Shown here in pieces: positions 25,658-33,820 of a stretch of 64,000 bases of DNA (positions are counted from its first letter, which is position 1; every line of letters starts with the position of its first letter). The stretch comes from Candidatus Gastranaerophilales bacterium. GTDB lineage: Bacteria; Cyanobacteriota; Vampirovibrionia; Gastranaerophilales; Gastranaerophilaceae. The position numbers and the translations under genes were made by a program. The notes beneath the pieces were generated by a model, which worked only from the letters and a program-made list of their open reading frames with translations, had not been told where the DNA came from and did no database searches. Where the stretch lies: NCBI GenBank assembly GCA_944324855.1, contig CALUXY010000003.1, positions 1 through 64,000 of the forward strand, in the 5' to 3' direction.

Positions 25658-26740
25658 ATGACAGGAGGATTTTCGATAGAAGGCTTAAAAGGAACACCTT
25701 TATATGCATTAGCACAAAATGCTAACGTCAATGGTGGCGGAACGTTAGATGCTTCAGAAATGTTTGTGTTTCAATCTCAAATGAAAAATATGGGGTGGAC
25801 TCCCGAACAATTTGGTTTAGCTATTGAAACTACGGATAATGCAGGAGAAACCGCAAAAGAAACACGTAAAACTATGGAACAAGCCGGTAAAGATTTGGAT
25901 AAATCATATCGCGCACAGTTCGGTAAGCAAGGTTCAGAAGCCGCACAAACAGCAGAACAAAGAGCTGATGCAATAGTAAGAACAGCTTATGATATGTTTA
26001 AATATGAACATTCGGATTCATTTTTTACTCCGCAAAGCCTAGGTTCAAGACCTAAATATACAGCTCCCGAATATAAAGATAATGTTGCACAGTATTCTGC
26101 GGATTTAATGTTGTGGGCAAGCTCTGTTAAGCAGGAATATATTAATGCTGCACATATGACAAATGAACAATTAGCCGCTATTATTATGCAAAATGATAAT
26201 AATAATGCTCAAGATATCATGATAAACGATAATATTAATGCAGACCAATTGTCTAATCAAGTTGCAACTGAAGGCGCAGCAACACGTGAAGCCGTTGCAG
26301 GTGAGGGCGCAGTAACTCGTGCTACAGTACGTAATGACGGTGCAGCAACGCGTCAAGCAATACGTGAAGAGGGTGTAAGAACCCGAGATGTAGTACGTGA
26401 AGAGGGAGAATTCATACGTTTTAACGACAATGTTAACACTGCAGGTGTACGTACCCATATAGATAATGAAGGAGCTCGAACACGTGATACTGTCAAACGA
26501 GAGGCAGAAGCTACAAGAGCTAATACCGATGAAAAAGCAAGAGAAATAGAAGAAAGAATCAAAAACGAAGGAGAACAAGTAATTGATACTCTTGACCCTC
26601 TTTATGTAAAACGTGCGGCTAAAGAGCTTAGAGATGCGGCTGCTAATGCGGGTAAATCTATTGCAGAATTTATTAAAGAAAATCCGGGAGTTTTATTCTT
26701 GGGTATTCCGGGAGGTATGTTGCTTAACAGACTCAATTAA
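25658..26740 (+). CDS. Hendecad-repeat protein with EF-hand-like loop
   Basis: A 360-residue protein without signal peptide. The start at 25658 is set by AAAGGAGAG seven bases upstream. Residues 23-34 (NVNGGGTLDASE) fit a 12-residue EF-hand loop ending in Glu. Residues about 205-290 are tandem 11-residue units of the form EGAxTRxxVRx (for example EGAATREAVAG, DGAATRQAIRE, EGVRTRDVVRE, EGARTRDTVKR), expected to make a right-handed coiled coil. The C-terminus has a short hydrophobic segment (GVLFLGIPGGMLL). It ends at a strong terminator. Function unknown; perhaps a surface or scaffold protein. Confidence 0.7.
   Translation: MTGGFSIEGLKGTPLYALAQNANVNGGGTLDASEMFVFQSQMKNMGWTPEQFGLAIETTDNAGETAKETRKTMEQAGKDLDKSYRAQFGKQGSEAAQTAEQRADAIVRTAYDMFKYEHSDSFFTPQSLGSRPKYTAPEYKDNVAQYSADLMLWASSVKQEYINAAHMTNEQLAAIIMQNDNNNAQDIMINDNINADQLSNQVATEGAATREAVAGEGAVTRATVRNDGAATRQAIREEGVRTRDVVREEGEFIRFNDNVNTAGVRTHIDNEGARTRDTVKREAEATRANTDEKAREIEERIKNEGEQVIDTLDPLYVKRAAKELRDAAANAGKSIAEFIKENPGVLFLGIPGGMLLNRLN
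26270..26530 (+). repeat. Coding hendecad repeat array
   Basis: Seven or so 33-bp coding units inside the gene at 25658, each encoding a variant of EGAxTRxxVRx. One unit is interrupted by an insertion around 26412-26445. The DNA copies have diverged, so the repeat is kept at protein level. Confidence 0.75.
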
Positions 26741-26770
26741 ATACACAGCAAACAATAATAATTATATAAA

Positions 26771-26800
26771 CGGAGGCTGATTAGCCTCCGTTATTTTTTA
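26771..26800 (+). terminator. Rho-independent terminator before tpiA
   Basis: CGGAGGC (26771-26777) pairs with GCCTCCG (26784-26790) around TGATTA, followed by a T-rich tract. Confidence 0.85.
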
Positions 26801-26870
26801 TTTCCCCCTTGATTGTGCGGTTATTTTATTTTAAACTCATTTTGTGGTTTACAAATTTAAGGAGATAATT

Positions 26871-27659
26871 ATGTCAAGAAAACCAATCATTGCAGGAAAC
26901 TGGAAAATGAATTTATTACAAAATGAAGGAAGAGAATTATTTGAAGGTATTAAATCTCTTGTTTCAGGTTTATCATCATCTCAATTACCTGAGATAGTTG
27001 TTGCTCCTACATTTACATCTATCGCAGTTGTATCAGCAGCAAAAGCATCTTGGGGCGATGATAAAATAAAAATAGCAGCTCAAAATTGTCACTGGGAATC
27101 ATCAGGTGCATATACAGGTGAAATCTCTGTTGAAATGTTAAAGGATGCAGGCTGTGATTACGTAATTATCGGTCATTCTGAAAGAAGACAATATTTCTCT
27201 GAAACAGATGAAATGATTAACAAAAAAGCAAAAGCAATCTTGGCTGGCGGATTAATTCCTATCATCTGCTGCGGTGAAACATTAGAACAAAGAGAATCAG
27301 GTGTTACTGATGAACACATTGCATCTCAAATCAGAGCAGCATTAAAAGGTTTAACTAACGAAGAAATCGCAAAATCTGTTATTGCTTATGAACCAATCTG
27401 GGCAATCGGAACAGGTAAAACTTGTGATTCATCTGAAGCGAACAGAGTAATCGCTATGATTAGAAATGTTGTTAAAGAAGTTTCATCAGAAGAAGCAGGA
27501 AATGCTATCAGAATTTTATACGGCGGTTCTGTAAAACCATCAACAATTGAAGAACAATTATCTCAATCAGATATTGACGGCGGTCTAATCGGCGGCGCAA
27601 GCTTGAAGGCTGACAGTTTCAATGAAATTATTACTAATTCAATGAAGGTTGCTGTATAA
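26871..27659 (+). CDS. tpiA: Triosephosphate isomerase
   Basis: Interconverts dihydroxyacetone phosphate and glyceraldehyde 3-phosphate in glycolysis. 262 residues from the ATG at 26871, which has AAGGAG eight bases upstream; the longer ORF start is not needed. Catalytic residues are visible: K12 in AGNWKMN, H102 in IIGHSERR, E174 in AYEPIWAIGTG. The phosphate loop YGGSVKP (217-223) is intact. Monocistronic, between two strong terminators. Confidence 0.97.
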   Translation: MSRKPIIAGNWKMNLLQNEGRELFEGIKSLVSGLSSSQLPEIVVAPTFTSIAVVSAAKASWGDDKIKIAAQNCHWESSGAYTGEISVEMLKDAGCDYVIIGHSERRQYFSETDEMINKKAKAILAGGLIPIICCGETLEQRESGVTDEHIASQIRAALKGLTNEEIAKSVIAYEPIWAIGTGKTCDSSEANRVIAMIRNVVKEVSSEEAGNAIRILYGGSVKPSTIEEQLSQSDIDGGLIGGASLKADSFNEIITNSMKVAV

Positions 27660-27680
27660 TTATTAGTATAATAAATTAAG

Positions 27681-27717
27681 AAATTTGGAAGATTGTTTCA
27701 ATCTTCCAAATTTTTCG
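27681..27717 (+). terminator. Rho-independent terminator after tpiA
   Basis: A 15-bp perfect stem, AAATTTGGAAGATTG (27681-27695) and CAATCTTCCAAATTT (27699-27713), with a 3-nt loop and T tract. Confidence 0.85.
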
Positions 27718-27756
27718 GTTATTATATAAATACAGTATTAAACAAGGAGAATAAAA

Positions 27757-28002
27757 ATGTCTCAACAATATATTCCGCAGCCAAAAACACGAACAGCACT
27801 TGTATTATTCTTAAAAGGTGCTGCAACACCTGTTGTATTATATTTTGATAATCCTCAGGCTGTTTATCAGGAATTTAAACAACTTATGAAAAGTCCGTCG
27901 CCTGTTTTGGTAGAAAAAGAAGCAAACGGACCTGTTAAAAAAATATGTTTTGTTTCAACTCAGATTGCAAGTTTAGTATTACAGGATGAGGTATATGGAT
28001 AA
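27757..28002 (+). CDS. Small conserved-looking protein upstream of yceD
   Basis: An 81-residue soluble alpha/beta protein with no recognised family. It has a good ribosome-binding site (ACAAGGAG) and overlaps the start of yceD by 8 bp. It is thus the first gene of the yceD-rpmF-plsX-fabH operon. Function unknown; the position suggests an accessory role in ribosome or lipid synthesis, but nothing in the sequence proves it. Confidence 0.65.
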   Translation: MSQQYIPQPKTRTALVLFLKGAATPVVLYFDNPQAVYQEFKQLMKSPSPVLVEKEANGPVKKICFVSTQIASLVLQDEVYG

Positions 28003-28477
28003 GGTAAAAATATCCGAGATTGAGAAATCTCCTGAGAAAACACTTCATATTGATATTGATGAATATATCGATGAGATTAAGGCAAATATTGAAGGTTATC
28101 TTGATATTACGCCGATGGGAGAGTTTGTATCCGTAAAAGGACATATCGAAGGTGATATTAACTTGACCTGTGATTTGTGTTTAAAAGATTTTGATTACGA
28201 ACTTGAATTTGATATTGATGAAATGTATGCCAAAAATGCGGTATATGATGGCGAAAAACAAGAAATAGAGATAAAAGACGGTAACTTTGTAATTGACTTA
28301 AACGGTTCAGATGAGATAGATATTTATGACTTATTGTATCAATCTGTAATATTAGAGTTACCAAATAAAAAAGTTTGTGGTATAAATTGTAAAGAGGATT
28401 TTTTTGAAAAAGATGATTCCTTTAAAGTCCATGATGAAAGAATGGATGTATTTAAAACAATAAAGATAGAAAAATAG
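27995..28477 (+). CDS. yceD: YceD family (DUF177) protein
   Basis: A 160-residue DUF177 protein. The centre carries the family pattern LTCDLCLKDFDYELEFDIDE with a CxxC pair, and two further cysteines (CGINC) follow near residue 129. YceD is linked in many bacteria to 23S rRNA metabolism and is nearly always next to rpmF, as here. The start at 27995 (MDKVKI) has AGGATGAGG upstream; an ATG three codons earlier is less well placed. Confidence 0.88.
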   Translation: MDKVKISEIEKSPEKTLHIDIDEYIDEIKANIEGYLDITPMGEFVSVKGHIEGDINLTCDLCLKDFDYELEFDIDEMYAKNAVYDGEKQEIEIKDGNFVIDLNGSDEIDIYDLLYQSVILELPNKKVCGINCKEDFFEKDDSFKVHDERMDVFKTIKIEK

Positions 28478-28510
28478 TCGAAGTAATAAATATAGAAAGG
28501 TATAAGGAAA

Positions 28511-28867
28511 ATGGCAGTACCAAAGAAAAGAACAGGACATAGTGCACAAGGAAAAAGAAGAGCAAATTGGAAAGCTACAAAGCCTGAAACAACAATTTGT
28601 TCAAACTGCGGTGAACCTGTATTAACACATACAGTATGTACAGCTTGCGGTTACTATAAAGGTGAACCGGTAAGATTACAAGATAAAGCAGCAGCAGTTG
28701 CAGTTAAAGAAACTAAGAAACCTGCAAAGAAAACTGCAAAAAAATCAACTAAAAAAGCTGAAGCTAAAGTTGAAGAAACTAAGGCAGAAGAAGTTAAAGT
28801 TGAAGAAGTAAAAGCAGAAGAAACAGCAGTGGAAGAAGAAAAAGAAGACAAATCTGTTGAGGAATAG
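28511..28867 (+). CDS. rpmF: Ribosomal protein bL32 with long charged C-terminal extension
   Basis: Residues 1-56 are a normal bL32 (MAVPKKRTGHSAQGKRRANW, then zinc ligands CSNC and CTAC). Usual bL32 is about 55-65 residues, but this one is 118. The extra 60 residues are low-complexity: first Lys/Ala-rich (KKPAKKTAKKSTKKAEAKVE), then Glu-rich (VEETKAEEVKVEEVKAEE). The extension is in frame, with an ordinary stop 14 bp before plsX. It is either a lineage trait or a moonlighting tail. Part of the fatty-acid/ribosome operon. Confidence 0.92.
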   Translation: MAVPKKRTGHSAQGKRRANWKATKPETTICSNCGEPVLTHTVCTACGYYKGEPVRLQDKAAAVAVKETKKPAKKTAKKSTKKAEAKVEETKAEEVKVEEVKAEETAVEEEKEDKSVEE

Positions 28868-28881
28868 AGGGTAAAACAATA

Positions 28882-29937
28882 ATGACAAGAATAGCTATTG
28901 ACGCAATGGGAGGCGACCACGCTCCATTTGAAATCGTTGCAGGTGCAGTTTGGGCTGCTTCTGAATATGGCGTAGGATTGGAACTAGTCGGGAAACAAGA
29001 TCAGATAGAACAGGTTCTTGACCAAATTGAACAAGAAGGAATTTATTCTGATTGCGGCAAAGGCAGGAGAAAGCGCAGAATAAAAATTGATGTTAAAAGT
29101 TTAGATATCAAGATTACTCATGCAGCAGAAATCATAGAAATGGGTGAAGCTCCGGGGCAAGCTATTCGTAAAAAGAAAAAATCATCTATTGTTTTAGCTG
29201 TAGATGCTGTTGCTAAAGGCAGTTCAGATGCTGTTGTTGCTGCAGGTTCAACAGGAGCAGCAATGGCTGCAAGTTTATTTGGTTTAGGACGAATTCCGGG
29301 GATTGAACGTCCTGCTATTGCAGTTACATTACCAACTATGAAAAAGCCGATAGTTGTTATTGATGCAGGTGCAAACAGCAGTTGTACTCCTCAGATGTTA
29401 AAACAGTTTGCTATTATGGGTTTAACGTTCTCTAAAAATGTTTTAGGAGTTGAAAATCCTAGAGTAGGCGTTTTAAATATCGGTGAAGAAGCAGGTAAAG
29501 GTAACGAGCTTGCACAAAATACATACAAACTTTTAGAAGAAGATCAAGACAATATGAATTTTGTCGGTAATATTGAAGGCAGAGAAATATTCTTAAATGT
29601 ATGTGATGTTGTTGTATGTGACGGGTTTGTAGGTAACGTTGCATTAAAAATAACTGAAGGAACGTCTTCAATGTTGTTTAGAATGTTGAAAGCGGAATTC
29701 AAGTCTGATTTTGTGGGGGCAATAATTGGTTTGTTAGCAAAACCATTTATGAGCCGTATATATGAAAAAATTAATTATGAAGAATTTGGAGGAGCACTTC
29801 TTCTCGGGGTTAAAGGAATAACAGTTATTTCTCACGGAAGAAGTAAAGCTTACGCAATAAAGAACGCTGTAAGGGTTGCTAAAGAAGCAGTTGAAACAGG
29901 TGTTAACAAGAAAATTTCAGAATTTATTGAGGGCTAG
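28882..29937 (+). CDS. plsX: Phosphate acyltransferase PlsX
   Basis: Makes acyl-phosphate from acyl-ACP, the first committed step of phospholipid synthesis. 351 residues, with the family start RIAIDAMGGDHAP, the central VAAGSTGAAMAAS, DAGANSSCTPQ, and VCDGFVGNVALKITEG. Normal length, with a short Arg/Lys-rich insertion near residue 55 (GKGRRKRRIK). It follows rpmF by 14 bp and precedes fabH by 9 bp. Confidence 0.95.
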   Translation: MTRIAIDAMGGDHAPFEIVAGAVWAASEYGVGLELVGKQDQIEQVLDQIEQEGIYSDCGKGRRKRRIKIDVKSLDIKITHAAEIIEMGEAPGQAIRKKKKSSIVLAVDAVAKGSSDAVVAAGSTGAAMAASLFGLGRIPGIERPAIAVTLPTMKKPIVVIDAGANSSCTPQMLKQFAIMGLTFSKNVLGVENPRVGVLNIGEEAGKGNELAQNTYKLLEEDQDNMNFVGNIEGREIFLNVCDVVVCDGFVGNVALKITEGTSSMLFRMLKAEFKSDFVGAIIGLLAKPFMSRIYEKINYEEFGGALLLGVKGITVISHGRSKAYAIKNAVRVAKEAVETGVNKKISEFIEG

Positions 29938-29946
29938 AGGATAGAT

Positions 29947-30957
29947 ATGACAGACAAATTAATTCCGTTGCGTATTGCAGGTGTTGGATATGCATTACCG
30001 GAAAAAGTTATTACAAATGATGATTTAACTCAGTTGTATGAAACATCTGATGAGTGGATTTATTCAAGAACCGGTATTAAAGAACGTCGTGTTGTATCAG
30101 GTGAAGAAAACGCAATTGATTTAGGATTTACTGCATCTAAAAATGCTATTGAAAAGTCAGGAATAGATCCTGAAGATATTGATTTAATTCTTGCTGCATC
30201 ATCTGCTCCGCCGGATTTGTATCCTGCAATTGCCTGTCATATCCACGAAAGATTAGGTATCAAAAAACCTGTTCCTGCATTTGATATCACAGCAGCTTGT
30301 TCCGGTTTGATATATGGTTTAAGTATTGCAAAAGCTTATATCGCTTCCGGCATGTACAAGAATATTTTGATTGTTGCAACAGATAACAACTCAAGACTTC
30401 TCGACTGGACGGATAGAAGTACATCAATTTTATTCGGTGATGGAGCCGGAGCTATGGTTGTAACTCAAGCAGAAGATGGTATTGATGATGTTATCTCTAT
30501 TGATATCAAAGCTGATGGAAATTACGGACATTTGATTGAGCTTTCATTTGACGGTAAAAACTGTCCGCTGGTTGAACAGTATGAACCAAAACCTCAAGGT
30601 ATCAGAATGAACGGACGAGGTGTTTATACATTCGTTGCAAAAATCCTTCCTCAATACGTTGAAGATTTATTGGCTAATGCAAATGTAAAAGCAGAAGATA
30701 TAGATTACTTGATTCCCCATCAGGCAAATTTAAGAATTATTCGTGCAATACAAGAGCGGCTTGGATATTCTGACGATAAAGTTGTTACTAATATTAAATA
30801 TTATGGGAACACATCCGCAGCATCTATCCCGATTGCACTTGCAGAAGGTGTTGAAAAAGGCAATGTAAAACTCGGTACAACTGCGGTATTATGCGGATTT
30901 GGAGCCGGCATGACTTGGGGCGGCGCTATTGTAAGATTAAGAGAAGGCATCTGCTAG
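29947..30957 (+). CDS. fabH: 3-oxoacyl-ACP synthase III
   Basis: Starts fatty-acid chains by condensing acetyl-CoA with malonyl-ACP. 336 residues, with the catalytic triad visible: C118 (ITAACSGL), H258 (IPHQAN) and N288 (YYGNTS). Last gene of the left half of the fatty-acid cluster. The rest (fabD onward) is separated by a 1.9-kb accessory cassette. Confidence 0.96.
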   Translation: MTDKLIPLRIAGVGYALPEKVITNDDLTQLYETSDEWIYSRTGIKERRVVSGEENAIDLGFTASKNAIEKSGIDPEDIDLILAASSAPPDLYPAIACHIHERLGIKKPVPAFDITAACSGLIYGLSIAKAYIASGMYKNILIVATDNNSRLLDWTDRSTSILFGDGAGAMVVTQAEDGIDDVISIDIKADGNYGHLIELSFDGKNCPLVEQYEPKPQGIRMNGRGVYTFVAKILPQYVEDLLANANVKAEDIDYLIPHQANLRIIRAIQERLGYSDDKVVTNIKYYGNTSAASIPIALAEGVEKGNVKLGTTAVLCGFGAGMTWGGAIVRLREGIC

Positions 30958-31017
30958 GGGTAAATGTTATTGATAGAAATCCCGCTTACTCGTTTAATTT
31001 GGGTAAAATAGTATTAA

Positions 31018-31248
31018 CTATTCATATTGTGTAAAATCAAACAAATCTTTTTCAGGTATTTCTAAAATATCTGAAAGATTAAACAAAAGCTTTAGGCTGA
31101 TACGGCGTTTTGCTGTTTCTAACTTTGCCAAATGTTCGCGGGAGATACCTAATATTTCTGCAAGTTTATTTTGAGACCACCCTTTTATGTTTCTGTAATG
31201 GCTGATATTTTTCCCTAATTGTTTAAGTTTTGTAGCCTCACTCATCAT
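31018..31248 (-). CDS. XRE-family helix-turn-helix regulator
   Basis: A 76-residue Cro/C1-type protein (LGKNISHYRNIKGWSQNKLA, then ISREHLAKLETAKRRISLKL). The start was placed at MMSEATK, because the longer reading (to 31302) adds residues outside the HTH. It opens the accessory cassette inserted between fabH and fabD and is divergent from the toxin-antitoxin pair, which it may regulate. Confidence 0.82.
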   Translation of the reverse strand: MMSEATKLKQLGKNISHYRNIKGWSQNKLAEILGISREHLAKLETAKRRISLKLLFNLSDILEIPEKDLFDFTQYE

Positions 31249-31365
31249 AGTAATTATTGTTGTATATAAATAATTGATTGTATGTAGTCTAAATGAGAAC
31301 ATTATTATTTGGGGTAAAATTTATTTTACAAAATTTTACATATATGCGTAAATCTAATAGATACA

Positions 31366-31599
31366 GTGTCCTGTATACAGTACAATATAATTATGAATGA
31401 TAATTTTGGAGATTCTAAAAAACTGTCTGAAGATATATCAGAATTGCGTTTTACATTTGGTAAAGGATATAGGGTTTATTATACTGTAGAAAATAATAAA
31501 ATAATTTTATTAATTAACGGCGGTGATAAAACTAAACAATCAAAAGATATGGAAAAAGCACACGAACTTCTAAATCAATGGAGACTTAATAATGAGTAA
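31366..31599 (+). CDS. RelE/HigB-type toxin, N-terminally shortened
   Basis: The 77 residues match the C-terminal two thirds of HigB-like addiction toxins (DNFGDSKKLSEDISELRFTF, then GKGYRVYYT, LLINGGDKTKQSKDMEKA). Full-length relatives are about 95-105 residues and begin with a strand-helix segment missing here. The upstream in-frame sequence does not restore it. Start is GTG at 31366 or ATG at 31393. The toxin is probably inactive or an antitoxin-bound remnant. It overlaps the antitoxin gene by 8 bp. Confidence 0.75.
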   Translation: MSCIQYNIIMNDNFGDSKKLSEDISELRFTFGKGYRVYYTVENNKIILLINGGDKTKQSKDMEKAHELLNQWRLNNE

Positions 31600-31888
31600 A
31601 TCAAAATCTTTAAACGAATATATCTTGAATGATTTAAAAACAGATGAAGATATAAAACAATGGATAAATATTGGTTTTGAAGAATTTTTGCAAGACAATG
31701 ATTTAAACGCTTTTGTAAAAGCATTGGAGTATGCAGTGCGGGCGAAGGATTCTATTTCCGGAATTTCTAAGAAAACAGGAATTTCAAGAAGTAATCTTTA
31801 TGCTATTTTTAATGGTGAACAACAGCCGCAATTATCTACGGCTTTAAAAATTATTAAAGAATTAGGCTATAGCGTTCAAGTTGCATAA
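31592..31888 (+). CDS. Addiction-module antidote protein (HTH, HigA-like)
   Basis: A 98-residue protein with a C-terminal helix-turn-helix (SISGISKKTGISRSNLYAIF, then NGEQQPQLSTALKIIKELGY). It matches the 'probable addiction module antidote' family, which pairs with HigB/RelE-type toxins as here. It would neutralise the toxin and repress the operon. Intact, unlike its partner. Confidence 0.85.
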   Translation: MSKSKSLNEYILNDLKTDEDIKQWINIGFEEFLQDNDLNAFVKALEYAVRAKDSISGISKKTGISRSNLYAIFNGEQQPQLSTALKIIKELGYSVQVA

Positions 31889-32042
31889 AATACTTAAATT
31901 AGTCGTAATTTGGGCAAAAAATAATTTGGTGGATACGCTACCGCTTTGCTCATTTTACGACTAAGTGATTGCGATTCGCCAATAGGTTGGGCTTTAGCCC
32001 GACAAACAGTTGCAATAATCAGTATTTTATTAGTGTCTATTA

Positions 32043-32651
32043 TTATTTTAATTCGCTTATTTTATATGCAAAGTACCCTTCATAATTGTAGCTTGCATCG
32101 ATACCTTTCATATATAATTCCCGATTATTAATTTCGGTTGTTAGAGCTTGTTTTAAAAGTTCTCTTATTTCAACGTCTTTGATGGGGCTGCGTTCCATTG
32201 CAAGCAAATAATCATTTTTATCTACTTTACTCCAATCGACAACTTTATTGATTTCTTTTTTTAGAATCAAATCTAGCCAGATTCTGGTGCTTCTTCCGTT
32301 TCCTTCCCTAAACGGGTGTGCAGCATTCATTTCAACATATTTTTTAATAATTTCTTCGTAAGTTGATTGCGGCATTTTGTCAATATGTTCCAATGCTTGT
32401 TCCAGATACATAACAGGTGCAAATCTGAAATTTCCTTTCGCAATATTAACATTTCTGATTTCTTCGGCAAAGTAATAAATGTCGTCAAATAAGTATTTAT
32501 GGATTTTTGCTAATGTTTCAAAAGTTCCTGCTTCAAGAGAATCAAGAAGCCCTTTTTCAAATAATTCAAGTGCTTTTTTCTTGCTAATTTTTTCTTCTTG
32601 ACGTGTAAGTTCCGAAGAATCAGTAATTCCAAGTTTATTTTCTAAAACCAT
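32043..32651 (-). CDS. fic: Class III Fic protein (self-inhibited adenylyltransferase)
   Basis: A 202-residue single-domain Fic. The active-site loop HPFREGNGRSTR (112-123) is intact. The C-terminal inhibitory helix carries S-Y-N-Y-E-G (187-192), the class III signature, and the body closely follows the Neisseria-type Fic pattern (IHKYLFDDIYYFA, NISKG-like NIAKGNFRFA, KYVEMNAAHPF). Such enzymes AMPylate targets such as DNA gyrase when oligomers dissociate. A TATAAT (32664 to 32659) ends 7 nt before the ATG, so it is probably leaderless. Last gene of the cassette within the fab cluster. Confidence 0.92.
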   Translation of the reverse strand: MVLENKLGITDSSELTRQEEKISKKKALELFEKGLLDSLEAGTFETLAKIHKYLFDDIYYFAEEIRNVNIAKGNFRFAPVMYLEQALEHIDKMPQSTYEEIIKKYVEMNAAHPFREGNGRSTRIWLDLILKKEINKVVDWSKVDKNDYLLAMERSPIKDVEIRELLKQALTTEINNRELYMKGIDASYNYEGYFAYKISELK

Positions 32652-32871
32652 ATAAATAATTATATCATAACTCTATTTATATCAGGTAAAATTTTTGTTT
32701 TTTTTTAATTAAATAGGTTAACAATGGTGCAATTTATTACTACGTTTATAGTCTATAAACAATAATTTTTGTATCATTTTCTCTTATAATATATAATTCT
32801 CCTTACTTTTGTGTTAAAATTCTCCCATAAGTATGAAATAGAGCATACGTTCGTTTGGTGAAGGAGTAAAT

Positions 32872-33819
32872 ATGACAAAGAAGATAGCTTTCTTATTCCC
32901 TGGACAAGGTTCACAATCAGTGGGCATGGGGAAAGATTTGTATGATAATTATGAATCTGCAAAAAATGTTTTTGATACTGCAGACAGAGTTTTAGGTAAA
33001 AGTATAACAGGTATTTGTTTCAACGGTCCTGAAGAAGATTTGAAACAAACGGTTAATACTCAGCCTTCAATTGTTACAATGTCAATTGCGGCATTAGAAG
33101 CATTAAAATCAAGCTTGGATATAACTCCAAACTACACAGCAGGTCACAGTTTGGGTGAATACTGTGCAATGTACGCAGCAGGTGTTATGTCGTTAGAAGA
33201 TACTTTAAAACTCATCCAAAAGAGAGCGGATTTGATGGCAGAAACAAAGGGCGGTTCAATGGCTGCTGTTTTGAACGCTCCTGAAGGGGCTGTAGAAAAA
33301 GCTTTGGAAGAAGCATCATCTGTAGGATACGTTGATGTTGCAAACTACAATTCACCTGTTCAGGTTGTAATAACAGGTGATACTGATGCGGTAAACAAAG
33401 CAAGCGAATTATTGAAAGAGGCAGGAGTAAGAAAAGTTGTTCCGCTTGCTGTATCAGGTGCATTCCACTCAAAATTCATGGAAAATGCCGGTAAAGAATT
33501 TGAAGGCTTTGTATCAGGTTTCAGTTTATCTGATGCAAAACTTCCTGTTGTAACAAACGTTGATGCTCAGCCTACAACATTGGTGTCTGATTTCAAATCA
33601 AAAATGCCGAGACAGATTTATTCATCGGTTCATTGGACACAAACAATTGAAAAAATGATATCTGATGGTGTTGATACGTTTATTGAAATCGGGCCTGGTA
33701 AAGTTTTAGCAGGATTAAACAGAAAAATCAGTGCTGATATTACAACGTATAATATCTACGATAAAGAATCATTAGAAAGTACAATTGAGGCTTTAAAGTC
33801 ACAACTTGTAGGTGTATAG
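32872..33819 (+). CDS. fabD: Malonyl-CoA:ACP transacylase
   Basis: Loads malonyl groups onto ACP. 315 residues with FPGQGSQ (9-15), the nucleophile elbow GHSLG (S93), and the catalytic His in SGAFHSKFM. GAAGGAG lies seven bases before the ATG. It starts the right half of the fatty-acid cluster and has its own promoter region (32652-32871). Confidence 0.96.
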   Translation: MTKKIAFLFPGQGSQSVGMGKDLYDNYESAKNVFDTADRVLGKSITGICFNGPEEDLKQTVNTQPSIVTMSIAALEALKSSLDITPNYTAGHSLGEYCAMYAAGVMSLEDTLKLIQKRADLMAETKGGSMAAVLNAPEGAVEKALEEASSVGYVDVANYNSPVQVVITGDTDAVNKASELLKEAGVRKVVPLAVSGAFHSKFMENAGKEFEGFVSGFSLSDAKLPVVTNVDAQPTTLVSDFKSKMPRQIYSSVHWTQTIEKMISDGVDTFIEIGPGKVLAGLNRKISADITTYNIYDKESLESTIEALKSQLVGV

Positions 33820-33820
33820 T

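Noticed and set aside
28654-28920. Ser/Phe-rich minus-strand ORF over rpmF
   Set aside because: Shadow of the Lys/Glu/Ala-rich bL32 extension.
31946-32131. Short ORF between antitoxin and fic
   Set aside because: Overlaps the 3' end of the Fic gene on the other strand, has no ribosome-binding site and an implausible composition.
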